In this document: positions 17,667 through 25,642 of the stretch, in pieces | Position numbering within the stretch: position 1 is the stretch's first letter | Layout of the letters: each line of letters begins with the position of its first letter | From: Pseudoduganella rivuli | GTDB lineage: Bacteria; Pseudomonadota; Gammaproteobacteria; Burkholderiales; Burkholderiaceae_D | Reading direction: 5' to 3' | Assembly: GCF_009674485.1 (NCBI RefSeq) | Contig: NZ_WKJJ01000004.1 | Span: 301,076 to 365,075 of the forward strand | Length of the DNA: 64,000 bases | The notes under the pieces: generated by a model | The model's input: only the letters and a program-made list of their open reading frames with translations | Databases searched by the model: none | Told to the model about the DNA's origin: nothing | Translations under genes and position numbers: made by a program

Positions 17667-17697
17667 CGGGGCGGCCTGTCTTGCAGGATCCGCCCCG
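17667..17697. terminator. Hairpin between convergent GH105 and PPC-protein genes
   Basis: CGGGGCGG with an inner CCTG pairs with CAGG, two unpaired bases, then CCGCCCCG. It is a strong GC stem located 8 bp after the GH105 stop and 34 bp before the end of the opposing gene. There is no clear U-tract, so it is a likely bidirectional, weakly intrinsic terminator. Confidence 0.55.
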
Positions 17698-17730
17698 CGT
17701 CGCGGCGCGATGCCCGCCAGCTGTTCCCGC

Positions 17731-19236
17731 TTAACGGTAGCTGACGGTCATTGTCACGCCGGCATAAGCGGCCTGGCCAAATACGCCAATATAGAACGTG
17801 CCGGCCGGCGGCGTGTTGATGGAGAGTCCTTCGGAATTGCCGACGGCGGTCGTCCGCGTATCCCACATAGTGGACGACGGCATGCCGCCAAATCGCAGGT
17901 ACAGATCGGCATTGCCGCTCGCCGGCTGAGTTTGCGATGCCAGGGTGATCAACATGTTTGTCGTATTGGCCGGGACTTCCACCTTGTAGTACTTCCAGCC
18001 GCCGGTCTGGTCGGAAAGGCTGGTCACTTGCTGATTGTTTGCCAGGGGCGTTACCGGCGGCACTGAATCGGCCACGTAGTCATGCGCATACACATCCGAA
18101 TGAGAGGTCGGGGTGGCCCGGTAATCGTGCCACTTCACGGAAATATTGCCGCTCGTGTCGCCGCACATTGCCCACTGATTATTGACGGGCAATGGCTGGG
18201 AAACCGCCGTTTCCGCGCCGACAAAGCCGCTGAACGGACCGCCAACCTGGCGCAACTTGAACGTATTGGCCTGACCGATGTTTTCATTCCACGCCACGGC
18301 ATAGCTGTTGTTGTCGAACAGGACCACGTTAGGATTGGTATCGTTCGCCGACAATGCGGAGGAAATCTGCATCGTGCCGTTCTGGCGGCTGCCATCGGCC
18401 GCGAAAAACTGGGCATGCGTACTGTACCCGGCGCCGTTCTGGCCGTACGTGCTCCACGTGACGACATAGTTGCCCAGCGAGTTCATCGACAGGGTGCCGC
18501 CGATCTGGTTCGGACCCAGGTAAGTGTTGACACGGGTGGGACCGCTGAACCAGCCGGCAGGCGACGAATACCGCATCGTATAGGTGTCGGTCCGGCCAGC
18601 GCTGTCCCGCGCCGAATAGGCGACGACCACGATACCGTTGGGATCGGTGTCGACGCCTGTAACCATGGCGTAGGACGTATTGCTTGCCATCAGCTTTTCG
18701 TTGGTGATCGGCGTGCCGGTACCGCTCATCCGCCTTGCGTAAACGCGGAAAGGCTGCAAATTGCTCCAACCGGTCCAGGCAACGGTGAAGCTGCCGTCCG
18801 ACGCTGCCGTCACCTTGCCGGCGACCCCGGTTTGCAGGCTGTCATTGACGCGAACCGGTCCAGCGATCAGCGCGCCATTACGGGTATAGACAGATCCGTA
18901 CAAGTCGATGTTTTCGCTGCCAGAGGCTTTCTTCGTGTGCAGCACAAAATAACTGCCCACTTTGTTGGCCGCGATGGCGACGGTATCCGCCGGCAAAATC
19001 ACATTCTCGACGCCGCCGATGATGGCGCCGCGCGCATCGAGCCGTTTCAGGTAGCGGGTCCGGTTATAGTCGTTCCACACTGACAGCGTATCGCCGTTGG
19101 CGGCTCGGCTGCAGGCAACGAAGCCCTGTGTGCCGGCCAAATAGGACGTGACGGGATAAACAGGTCCCAGCTCAACGGCCTGGGCTGCGCTGGCGGACAG
19201 CATGGAGACGGCAAGACTTAACACGGTAGAACGCAT
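17731..19236 (-). CDS. Secreted protein with bacterial pre-peptidase C-terminal (PPC) domain
   Basis: A 501-residue protein. ATG 19236 has GAGG five bases upstream on the minus strand; a GTG two codons earlier lacks one. The signal peptide is MRSTVLSLAVSMLSASAAQA. Residues about 25-395 form repeated beta-rich units (TVAWTGWSN, VTWSTYGQNG, AVAWNENIG), suggesting a propeller. The last 90 residues are a PPC domain (YYKVEVPANTTNMLI, NADLYLRFGG, GTFYIGVFGQ), usually found on secreted proteases and hydrolases. No protease catalytic domain is present, so the PPC is attached to a binding or structural module. Function unknown. Confidence 0.7.
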   Translation of the reverse strand: MRSTVLSLAVSMLSASAAQAVELGPVYPVTSYLAGTQGFVACSRAANGDTLSVWNDYNRTRYLKRLDARGAIIGGVENVILPADTVAIAANKVGSYFVLHTKKASGSENIDLYGSVYTRNGALIAGPVRVNDSLQTGVAGKVTAASDGSFTVAWTGWSNLQPFRVYARRMSGTGTPITNEKLMASNTSYAMVTGVDTDPNGIVVVAYSARDSAGRTDTYTMRYSSPAGWFSGPTRVNTYLGPNQIGGTLSMNSLGNYVVTWSTYGQNGAGYSTHAQFFAADGSRQNGTMQISSALSANDTNPNVVLFDNNSYAVAWNENIGQANTFKLRQVGGPFSGFVGAETAVSQPLPVNNQWAMCGDTSGNISVKWHDYRATPTSHSDVYAHDYVADSVPPVTPLANNQQVTSLSDQTGGWKYYKVEVPANTTNMLITLASQTQPASGNADLYLRFGGMPSSTMWDTRTTAVGNSEGLSINTPPAGTFYIGVFGQAAYAGVTMTVSYR

Positions 19237-19244
19237 GGGCACCT

Positions 19245-19310
19245 CAAAGTTATCAAAAATAATAATATATATGATAATTTCCGCATGGCTATATGTTGAA
19301 CTTTTACCAT
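19245..19310 (-). promoter_or_regulatory. AT-rich promoter region of the PPC-protein gene
   Basis: A strongly AT-rich patch, in contrast to the surrounding GC-rich DNA. On the minus strand TTCAAC, an 18-nt spacer and TATCAT could be -35 and -10. TTATCA (19250-19255) and TGATAA (19272-19277) form a 6-bp dyad just upstream of the ribosome site. A plausible promoter; no factor can be named. Confidence 0.35.
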
Positions 19311-19393
19311 GGAAAGCATGATTCCCGCTTCGGCGTCTTTAGATTGACCGCTCGACAACTTTGCCGGGAGAATACCTTTTTCCCCCGCATTCA

Positions 19394-20233
19394 ATGGATA
19401 CCCCGATGAGCGCCGAATCACCTGTATTTGAAACCGTCACCGTTACCGTGACGGACCACATCGCCACCGTGCGCCTGAACCGGCCGGAAAAGATGAACGC
19501 GATGAATCTCGCCATGTGGCACGACATCCGCCGCGCTTTCGACTATATCGATGCGTTGCCGGAAGCGCGCGTGGCGGTGCTCGAGGGGGAAGGCCGCGCC
19601 TTCACGGCGGGCATCGACCTGCAAATGATGATGGGCCTGGGCGGCCAGATCCAGAATGATTGCGACGGCCGCACGCGCGAGTCGCTGCGCCGCGTGATCC
19701 TGGATTTGCAGGATACGCTGACCAGCCTGGAGCGCTGCCGCAAGCCCGTGCTGGCGGCGGTGCACGGCGCCTGCGTCGGCGGCGGGATCGACCTGATCAC
19801 GTGCGCCGACATGCGTTACTGCTCGGCCGACGCGTGGTTCAGTATCAAGGAAATCGATATCGGCATGACGGCCGACGTGGGCACGTTGCAGCGCTTGCCG
19901 AGACTGATCGGCGAAGGCATGGCGCGCGAACTGGCTTACACGGCGCGCAAGGTCGACGCGGCCGAGGCCAAAGAAATCCGCCTGGTCAACCGCGTATTCG
20001 ACTCGCCCGAAGCGCTGCGCGACGGCGTGCGCGCCATCGCGGCGGAGATTGCCGCCAAGGCCCCGCTGGCGATCCGCGGCGTCAAGGAAATGATCACGTA
20101 TGCGCGCGACCATTCGGTGGCCGATAGCCTCAACTATAACGCCACATGGAACGCGGCCATGCTGATGTCGGCCGATTTGCAGGAAGCCATGATGGCCGGC
20201 ATGGCCAAGCGCGCCCCGGAATTCAAGGATTAA
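19394..20233 (+). CDS. Delta(3,5)-delta(2,4)-dienoyl-CoA isomerase (crotonase family)
   Basis: A 279-residue crotonase-fold protein. The three acidic residues of rat dienoyl-CoA isomerase (D176, E196, D204) have counterparts at D133 in GGGIDLITCADMRY and E153 and D161 in KEIDIGMTADVGTLQ, with identical spacing. This supports the isomerase call over a generic enoyl-CoA hydratase. The enzyme handles odd-position double bonds in fatty acid beta-oxidation. ATG 19394 and ATG 19406 are both in frame and neither has a strong ribosome site; I give the longer form. It is not obviously part of an operon. Confidence 0.85.
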   Translation: MDTPMSAESPVFETVTVTVTDHIATVRLNRPEKMNAMNLAMWHDIRRAFDYIDALPEARVAVLEGEGRAFTAGIDLQMMMGLGGQIQNDCDGRTRESLRRVILDLQDTLTSLERCRKPVLAAVHGACVGGGIDLITCADMRYCSADAWFSIKEIDIGMTADVGTLQRLPRLIGEGMARELAYTARKVDAAEAKEIRLVNRVFDSPEALRDGVRAIAAEIAAKAPLAIRGVKEMITYARDHSVADSLNYNATWNAAMLMSADLQEAMMAGMAKRAPEFKD

Positions 20234-20269
20234 GCGGGGCGGCAGGGGCCGCAGGAACGGCGGGTAAGC

Positions 20270-20620
20270 TTACTCGTCGTCGAATTCGGAAGTCAGGTCT
20301 TTAAAACCCTTGCGCACGGCGAACGGCAGGAATTCGTCGGGCGTATCGAGCACGATCAGCCGCTTTTCCTGGATCACCGGATCGCCCGCCGTCAGGTCCG
20401 GGCCGCTGTAGCCCAGCGTGCGCAGGCGCGCGCTGATCTCGGCAATGAGTTTCTTATCCTTGTGCAAGCCGTCGCTGGCCGGGGCGGCAAGGTCCACGTA
20501 CAGGTCGATGACGCCATAGCCTTCATCGAAAATGCGGATGGATTTGATGTCGACGGCGCGGCCGCTGCCGTCGGTGGCCTTGAACGGGCCGCTGAGCTGG
20601 ATGTCGGTGTCTTGGTTCAT
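20270..20620 (-). CDS. Small conserved-looking protein of unknown function
   Basis: A 116-residue acidic cytoplasmic protein starting at MNQDTDIQLSG (ATG 20620); an in-frame start six codons upstream is less likely. It has no signal peptide, membrane segment or Cys. It is composed of short beta-like and alpha-like segments (VDIKSIRIFDEGYGVIDLYVDLAA, split by turns) ending FDDE. I do not recognise the family. It is divergent from the ycaO leader, with about 50 bp between its start codon and the ycaO -35. Confidence 0.6.
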   Translation of the reverse strand: MNQDTDIQLSGPFKATDGSGRAVDIKSIRIFDEGYGVIDLYVDLAAPASDGLHKDKKLIAEISARLRTLGYSGPDLTAGDPVIQEKRLIVLDTPDEFLPFAVRKGFKDLTSEFDDE

Positions 20621-20669
20621 TCCGGCAGCATACACCAAATGGGGCGGCGGACGGGCAACCGTCCGTGTG

Positions 20670-20698
20670 TTGATCGTCCCGGGGGATCGGGGTATACT
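20670..20698 (+). promoter_or_regulatory. Sigma-70 promoter upstream of ycaO
   Basis: TTGATC (20670-20675), exactly 17 nt, then TATACT (20693-20698). This is the best sigma-70 match I found in the window. Transcription would start near 20705, about 130 nt before the ycaO start codon. Confidence 0.7.
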
Positions 20699-20704
20699 GC
20701 GCGC

Positions 20705-20773
20705 TGGATTTTAATACTCGCTTCAACGCATTCCACGGCCCATGCATTCGAGCTCATGGGCCGTTTCATTTTT
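20705..20773 (+). ncRNA. Putative small RNA or transcription attenuator in the ycaO leader
   Basis: Downstream of the 20670-20698 promoter the transcript would contain a perfect 10-bp stem: ACGGCCCATG (20735-20744) pairs with CATGGGCCGT (20755-20764) around a 10-nt loop. It is followed by TTCATTTTT (20765-20773), giving the shape of an intrinsic terminator. Promoter plus terminator would release an RNA of about 70 nt, ending 63 nt before the ycaO ATG. Either this is a separate small RNA, or ycaO expression depends on reading through an attenuator. I see no leader peptide or known riboswitch core. Confidence 0.5.
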
Positions 20774-20836
20774 GCCTCACGGGTTCAGTTCATCCAGCAA
20801 TGGGTGGCGGCCGCTCACTATTTTGGAATTCCCCCC

Positions 20837-23041
20837 ATGGAAATTAAAGTCAACTTTCTCGATAAGCTTCGCCTGGAAGCCAAGTTCGATGATTTCACGG
20901 TGATCGCCGACCAGCCCATCCGTTACAAGGGTGATGGTTCCGCGCCGGGCCCGTTCGATTACTTCCTGGCCTCGTCGGCCCTGTGCGCCGCATATTTCGT
21001 GAAGTTGTATTGCAATACCCGCAATATTCCCACTGAAAATATCCGCCTGTCGCAGAACAATATTGTCGATCCGGAAAACCGCTACCAGCAGATTTTCAAG
21101 ATCCAGGTGGAATTGCCGGCCGATATTTCGGAAAAAGACCGCCAGGGGATCCTGCGCTCCATCGACCGCTGCACCGTGAAAAAGGTGGTGCAGGCCGGGC
21201 CGGAATTCGTTATTGAAGAAGTCGACAACCTGGATGCCGATGCGCAAGCCTTGCTGACCGTGAACCCGGATTCGGATACCAGCACGTATATTCCGGGCAA
21301 GGATTTGCCGCTGGAGCAAACCATCGCCAACATGTCCAGTTTGCTGGCGGGCCTGGGCATCAAGATTGAAATCGCGTCGTGGCGCAACATCGTGCCCAAT
21401 GTGTGGTCGCTGCACATCCGAGACGCGCACTCGCCGATGTGCTTCACCAATGGCAAGGGTGCGACCAAGGAAAGCGCGCTGGCCTCGGCGCTGGGCGAAT
21501 ATATCGAGCGCATCAATTGCAACCACTTTTATGCCGGCGCTTATTGGGGCGAAGAGATCGCCAACGCGCCGTTCGTCCACTACCCGAACGAGCGCTGGTT
21601 CAAGCCTGGCCGCAAGGATGCGCTGCCGAAGGAAATCCTCGACGCGTACTGCCTGGACATTTACAACCCCGACGACGAACTGCTGGGTTCGCACCTGATC
21701 GACACCAATTCCGGCAACGTGGAACGCGGCATCTGCTCGCTGCCGTTCGTGCGCCAGTCGGACGGCGAAGTCGTGTATTTCCCGTCCAACCTGATTGAAA
21801 ACTTGTACGGCAGCAATGGCATGAGCGCGGGCAATACGCTGCCCGAAGCGCAGGTGCAATGCCTGTCCGAGATTTTCGAACGCGCCGTCAAGCGCGAAAT
21901 CCTGGAAGGCGAAATCGCGTTGCCGGACGTGCCGGCCGACGTGCTGGCGAAATATCCCGGCATCGTGGCCGGCATCCAGGGGCTGGAAGAACAGGGTTTC
22001 CCCGTGCTGGTCAAGGATGCGTCGCTGGGTGGTACGTACCCGGTCATGTGTGTCACCTTGATGAACCCGCGCACGGGCGGCGTGTTCGCGTCGTTCGGCG
22101 CGCACCCGAGTTTCGAAGTCGCGCTGGAACGCAGCCTGACGGAATTGCTGCAGGGGCGCAGTTTTGAAGGCTTGAACGATTTGCCGCGGCCGACGTTCGT
22201 CAGCAACGCCGTGACGGAGCCGAACAACTTCGTCGAACACTTCATCGATTCCAGCGGCGTCGTGTCGTGGCGCTTCTTCAGCGCCAAGGCGGATTTCGAG
22301 TTCGTCGAATGGGACTTCTCCGGCCACGGCGAAAACTCGAATGCCGAGGAAGCGGCGACCCTGTTCGGCATCCTCGAAGAAATGGGCAAGGAAGTCTACG
22401 TGGCGGAATACGACCACCTGGGCGCGTCGGCCTGCCGCATCCTGGTGCCGGGCTACTCGGAAGTCTATCCGATCGAAGACCTGGTCTGGGATAACACCAA
22501 CAAGGCGCTGCTGTTCCGCGCCGATATCCTGAACCTGCACCGCCTGGACGACGACAGCCTGGAAGCGCTGCTGGAACGCCTGGAAAACAATGAGCTGGAT
22601 GAATACGGCGACATCGCCACCCTGATCGGTATCGAGTTTGACGAAAATACCGTGTGGGGCCAGTTGACGGTGCTGGAATTGAAATTGCTGATCCGGCTCG
22701 CGCTGCAGCAATTCGACGAGGCGCAAGAGCTGGTGGAAACCTTCCTGCAATACAACGACAACACGGTGGAACGCGGCCTGTTCTACCAGGCATTGAACGT
22801 GGTGCTGGAAGTGGTGCTGGATGACGAGATGGAACTGGACGATTACGTCGTCAATTTCCGCCGCATGTTCGGCAACGAGCGGATGGATGCGGTGCTGGGA
22901 TCGGTGGACGGCAGCGTGCGCTTCTATGGCTTGACGCCGACCAGCATGAAGCTGGAAGGGCTGGACCGCCACCAGCGCCTGATGGACAGCTATCGCAAGC
23001 TGCATGCGGCACGCGCCAAGGCTGCCCCAAAGCTGGCATGA
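20837..23041 (+). CDS. ycaO: OsmC-YcaO-TPR fusion protein (RimO-associated YcaO type)
   Basis: A 734-residue protein with three parts. Residues 1 to about 145 are an OsmC-like domain (SAPGPFDYFLASSALCAAYFVKLYC). About 150-520 is the YcaO ATP-dependent cyclodehydratase-like domain, close to the E. coli YcaO pattern: TNGKGATKESALASALGEYIER, split over nearby segments, plus SNGMSAGNT and HIDSS-like FIDSSG. About 560-730 is a helical TPR-type tail. E. coli YcaO lacks the OsmC part and helps RimO methylthiolate ribosomal protein S12, so this is probably the housekeeping class and not a RiPP cyclodehydratase. ATG 20837 begins exactly at the OsmC fold, but no Shine-Dalgarno is visible. Its stop overlaps the next gene's start. 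Confidence 0.88.
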   Translation: MEIKVNFLDKLRLEAKFDDFTVIADQPIRYKGDGSAPGPFDYFLASSALCAAYFVKLYCNTRNIPTENIRLSQNNIVDPENRYQQIFKIQVELPADISEKDRQGILRSIDRCTVKKVVQAGPEFVIEEVDNLDADAQALLTVNPDSDTSTYIPGKDLPLEQTIANMSSLLAGLGIKIEIASWRNIVPNVWSLHIRDAHSPMCFTNGKGATKESALASALGEYIERINCNHFYAGAYWGEEIANAPFVHYPNERWFKPGRKDALPKEILDAYCLDIYNPDDELLGSHLIDTNSGNVERGICSLPFVRQSDGEVVYFPSNLIENLYGSNGMSAGNTLPEAQVQCLSEIFERAVKREILEGEIALPDVPADVLAKYPGIVAGIQGLEEQGFPVLVKDASLGGTYPVMCVTLMNPRTGGVFASFGAHPSFEVALERSLTELLQGRSFEGLNDLPRPTFVSNAVTEPNNFVEHFIDSSGVVSWRFFSAKADFEFVEWDFSGHGENSNAEEAATLFGILEEMGKEVYVAEYDHLGASACRILVPGYSEVYPIEDLVWDNTNKALLFRADILNLHRLDDDSLEALLERLENNELDEYGDIATLIGIEFDENTVWGQLTVLELKLLIRLALQQFDEAQELVETFLQYNDNTVERGLFYQALNVVLEVVLDDEMELDDYVVNFRRMFGNERMDAVLGSVDGSVRFYGLTPTSMKLEGLDRHQRLMDSYRKLHAARAKAAPKLA

Positions 23042-24402
23042 CCCATGCCTCACTGACGATTTCGCGCATCCTGCACGCCGGCTACGTGTTCGCGTGCCAG
23101 GATGCGCGCATCGCTTTCGACACGATTTTCGAAAACCCGTTCAGCCGCAATTGCCACGCTTTCCCGGACGTGCGCTTCGACCACGGGGAAATCCGGCGCC
23201 AGCGGTTTGACGCCGTGTTCATTTCCCACTTCCACGACGACCATTGTTCGCTGGAAAGCCTGGATTTGCTGGACCGCGCCACGCCGCTGTACCTCTACTG
23301 CATCTTTGACGAGTTGTTCGACATGGTGCGCCAGCTGGGATTCATCCACGTGCACCCGCTGCGCCTGAATGAGCCTGTTACTATCGGCCCGTTCCGCGTG
23401 ACGCCGCGCGAAGCCATGGATGCCGACGTCGACACCATGTTCCAGGTGCAGGCGGCGGGCCTGAACGTATTGAATGTCGTCGACTCGTGGATCGACGACA
23501 CCACGCTGGGCCAGCTGGTGGGCGAAGGGCCGTGGGACATGGTGCTATGGCCGTTCCAGACCATGCGTGAAATCGAAGTGTTGGCGCCATCGCGCGCCGA
23601 GGCGGCGCCGCCGGCGCTGCCCGACGAGTGGATCGAACAGTTGCAGGCACTGGCGCCACGGTACGTCGTCCCCAGTTCGTGCCAGTTTTTGCAGGAACCA
23701 TGGTCGTGGTACAACCGCGCCTTTTTCCCGATCTCGTATGCGCAGTTCGCGCGCGAAGTGACGGCCGCGCTGCCGCAGTCGCGCGTGGTGCGCCTCGATC
23801 CGTCGGTGTCGGTGCGGCTCGACCAGGCATCGCTGAACCCGGCGCCACCGTTAGCCTGGGTGATTCCAGTCGGCGACCAGGATGTCGATTACGCCTATGC
23901 AGGAAATGCTGCGCCGCCGCACACGGCGGAGATCGCGCGGCACTTCGCGCCGCTGTCGGCGGCGCAGCAGGCGCGCGTGCTGGACTATTGCCGTACCGGC
24001 ATCCCAGCTAAATACGGCGCGGTGGAAGCCGCTTCCGAATACTTTGACGAGCCCCGTGCCTGGCAACTGTCGGTGTATGACCATGCGGGCGAGGCCACGC
24101 ATTTCCGCTACCGGCTGGAACCGGACAGCGGCGCCGTGGCCGACGACGGGGCTTTGCCGCTTGGCTGGACCACGGAAATCCCCGCGGCAAAGCTGTATGC
24201 GGCGCTGGAGCAGGGCGAATCGCTGACGTCGATGTACATGCGCATCAATGACATGGTGTTCGATGCGGAGACCGAACAGGCGCTGGCGCTGGCCGACGTG
24301 GTCGACGATCCGCTGATCCGTTGCCTGTTCAGCGATACGTTCGGGGCGTACCAGAAGGCGCAGTTGCGCCGGCTGCTGGCGGCCGGTTCACTTACCCAAT
24401 AA
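23038..24402 (+). CDS. Metallo-beta-lactamase-fold hydrolase coupled to ycaO
   Basis: A 454-residue protein whose ATG (23038) overlaps the ycaO stop, so it is translationally coupled. The metal motif ISHFHDDHC (H-x-H-x-D-H) is near residue 65. The pattern resembles UlaG-like or NAPE-PLD-like MBL hydrolases with a longer C-terminal region, which I do not recognise (about residues 250-454, ending in an AYQKAQLRRLL helix). No signal peptide. The tight coupling suggests a role linked to YcaO, for example hydrolysing a thio- or phosphorylated by-product; that is inference. The 3' end overlaps the opposing gene by 15 bp. Confidence 0.75.
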   Translation: MTHASLTISRILHAGYVFACQDARIAFDTIFENPFSRNCHAFPDVRFDHGEIRRQRFDAVFISHFHDDHCSLESLDLLDRATPLYLYCIFDELFDMVRQLGFIHVHPLRLNEPVTIGPFRVTPREAMDADVDTMFQVQAAGLNVLNVVDSWIDDTTLGQLVGEGPWDMVLWPFQTMREIEVLAPSRAEAAPPALPDEWIEQLQALAPRYVVPSSCQFLQEPWSWYNRAFFPISYAQFAREVTAALPQSRVVRLDPSVSVRLDQASLNPAPPLAWVIPVGDQDVDYAYAGNAAPPHTAEIARHFAPLSAAQQARVLDYCRTGIPAKYGAVEAASEYFDEPRAWQLSVYDHAGEATHFRYRLEPDSGAVADDGALPLGWTTEIPAAKLYAALEQGESLTSMYMRINDMVFDAETEQALALADVVDDPLIRCLFSDTFGAYQKAQLRRLLAAGSLTQ

Positions 24403-25098
24403 GCGCAGCGACTCTTCCCAGTCCGCTTCCCAGCGGGCCAGGAAGTCGTGCGACTTGAACGCGCGCTTCAACGGGCCAAGCGGAACGCGGTAAACGTCAT
24501 GCAATCCCAGCGCCAATGTGACGGGATGCCACAGCGCGTTGCGTTTGGATTTGCGCACGCTGGCCTTGATGCGGGCCCCATCGTCGCCGAAGATGCCCAC
24601 GGCGTCATCCAGCGCCCGCGCCAGGTCCATCCGCACGAAGGACCCGAACGCGGCCAGCACTTCGGCCTTGTTGATGCCCGCCTGCGATTCGCTGGCTGGC
24701 GGCTTTTTCCCGGCCCCTTGTGCTTCGTGCTTCAACTTGCCCGCCAGCCGCTCCACGTCCTTCTTCTGGAAGCGCAACTGGTCAAGCCGACGGCGGAAGC
24801 CCGGCTCGGGCAGCCGTACCGGCAGTTTATAAGCGTCCTTCGTGAAGGTGATCAGCACATCGTCGCCGCCCGCGGCCAGCCGCGCCACGTCGTCTTCGAA
24901 AAAAATCGGCGCTGCGTAACCGCCGTTGGCGTCGCCGAACAGTTCGGGATACGCGGCATCGTAGTCCAGCCACACGAAAGGCGTCAGCCCGTGTTCAAGC
25001 AGGCGCGCCAGCGTCCACTGCGAATTGGTTTGTTGCGCCAGCCAGGCGCAGGCTTCGGCGGTGGTGGCCCGGAAGGGCAGGTCGGTATCGCTCATCAT
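24388..25098 (-). CDS. Hypothetical cytoplasmic protein, possible phage-type origin
   Basis: A 236-residue protein with start ATG 25098 (MMSDTDLPFRATTAEACAWL); ATG 25119 is a longer alternative. The N-terminal part (ATTAEACAWLAQQTNSQWTLARLLEHGL) looks like the short domain seen in small prophage-type proteins that begin with a helix and a VWLDYD turn. The centre has a basic helical stretch (RRRLDQLRFQKKDVERLAGKLKHE split by turns) with a linker rich in Lys, Pro and Ala. The tail ends EESLRLLGK. I cannot name a family. It converges on the MBL gene with a 15-bp overlap. No signal peptide or membrane segment. Confidence 0.55.
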   Translation of the reverse strand: MMSDTDLPFRATTAEACAWLAQQTNSQWTLARLLEHGLTPFVWLDYDAAYPELFGDANGGYAAPIFFEDDVARLAAGGDDVLITFTKDAYKLPVRLPEPGFRRRLDQLRFQKKDVERLAGKLKHEAQGAGKKPPASESQAGINKAEVLAAFGSFVRMDLARALDDAVGIFGDDGARIKASVRKSKRNALWHPVTLALGLHDVYRVPLGPLKRAFKSHDFLARWEADWEESLRLLGK

Positions 25099-25178
25099 TC
25101 TTTCATTCTTGGGATGCATGGACACTATCCATGGTACAGCGCTGCCGCCGCCGGCGGTATAGTAAAATCGACCGCACC

Positions 25179-25568
25179 ATGAAACCATCGCGCGTCACCC
25201 GTCTCGTCGCCACTGTCATTGCCGTGATCAGCCTGCTGTTCGCGCAATTGGCGGTGGCCGCCTATGCCTGCCCGGGCATGGTGACGCCCGAGCGCTTGGC
25301 GATCAGTGCGATGGAAGGCATGGAACATTGCACGGCCATGGACAACGCACAGCCGAATCTGTGCCACGCGCACAACCACGCCAGCCAGCAATCGCTGGAC
25401 CGGCCGGACGTGCCGCCGGTACCGCCATTTCTCGCGTCAGGGCTGGTGCAGATGGTGGTCATGCCCGAACTGATCGTGCCGCCGTCACAGGCCGCGCCCG
25501 CTATACCCTCGATGGCGCGCGCCACCTCGCCGCCGCTGGCGATACGCCTCTGCTGTTTCCGCATTTGA
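25179..25568 (+). CDS. Small secreted Cys/His/Met-rich protein heading the Cus efflux operon
   Basis: A 129-residue protein with a signal peptide (LVATVIAVISLLFAQLAVAA). The mature part is short and rich in potential copper ligands: ACPGM, MEGMEHCTAMD, CHAHNHAS and a terminal LCCF. Small proteins like this commonly precede cusCBA-type operons and are annotated as copper-resistance or DUF2946-like proteins. A likely role is periplasmic copper or silver binding. TATAGT at 25158-25163 could be the -10. The next gene starts 74 bp downstream. Confidence 0.65.
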   Translation: MKPSRVTRLVATVIAVISLLFAQLAVAAYACPGMVTPERLAISAMEGMEHCTAMDNAQPNLCHAHNHASQQSLDRPDVPPVPPFLASGLVQMVVMPELIVPPSQAAPAIPSMARATSPPLAIRLCCFRI

Positions 25569-25642
25569 CCACTCCCGTTGTGTGATCGGTTACCGCGCAC
25601 GCCATCGCCTGCGCGGCTTGGTTCAACAACTGTGGAGTAGTC

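Noticed and set aside
20837-23041. YcaO as the cyclodehydratase of the RiPP locus at 48.6-50 kb
   Set aside because: The sequence follows the E. coli YcaO/RimO-associated class with an OsmC domain and TPR tail and lies 26 kb away. Nothing ties it to the precursor peptide.
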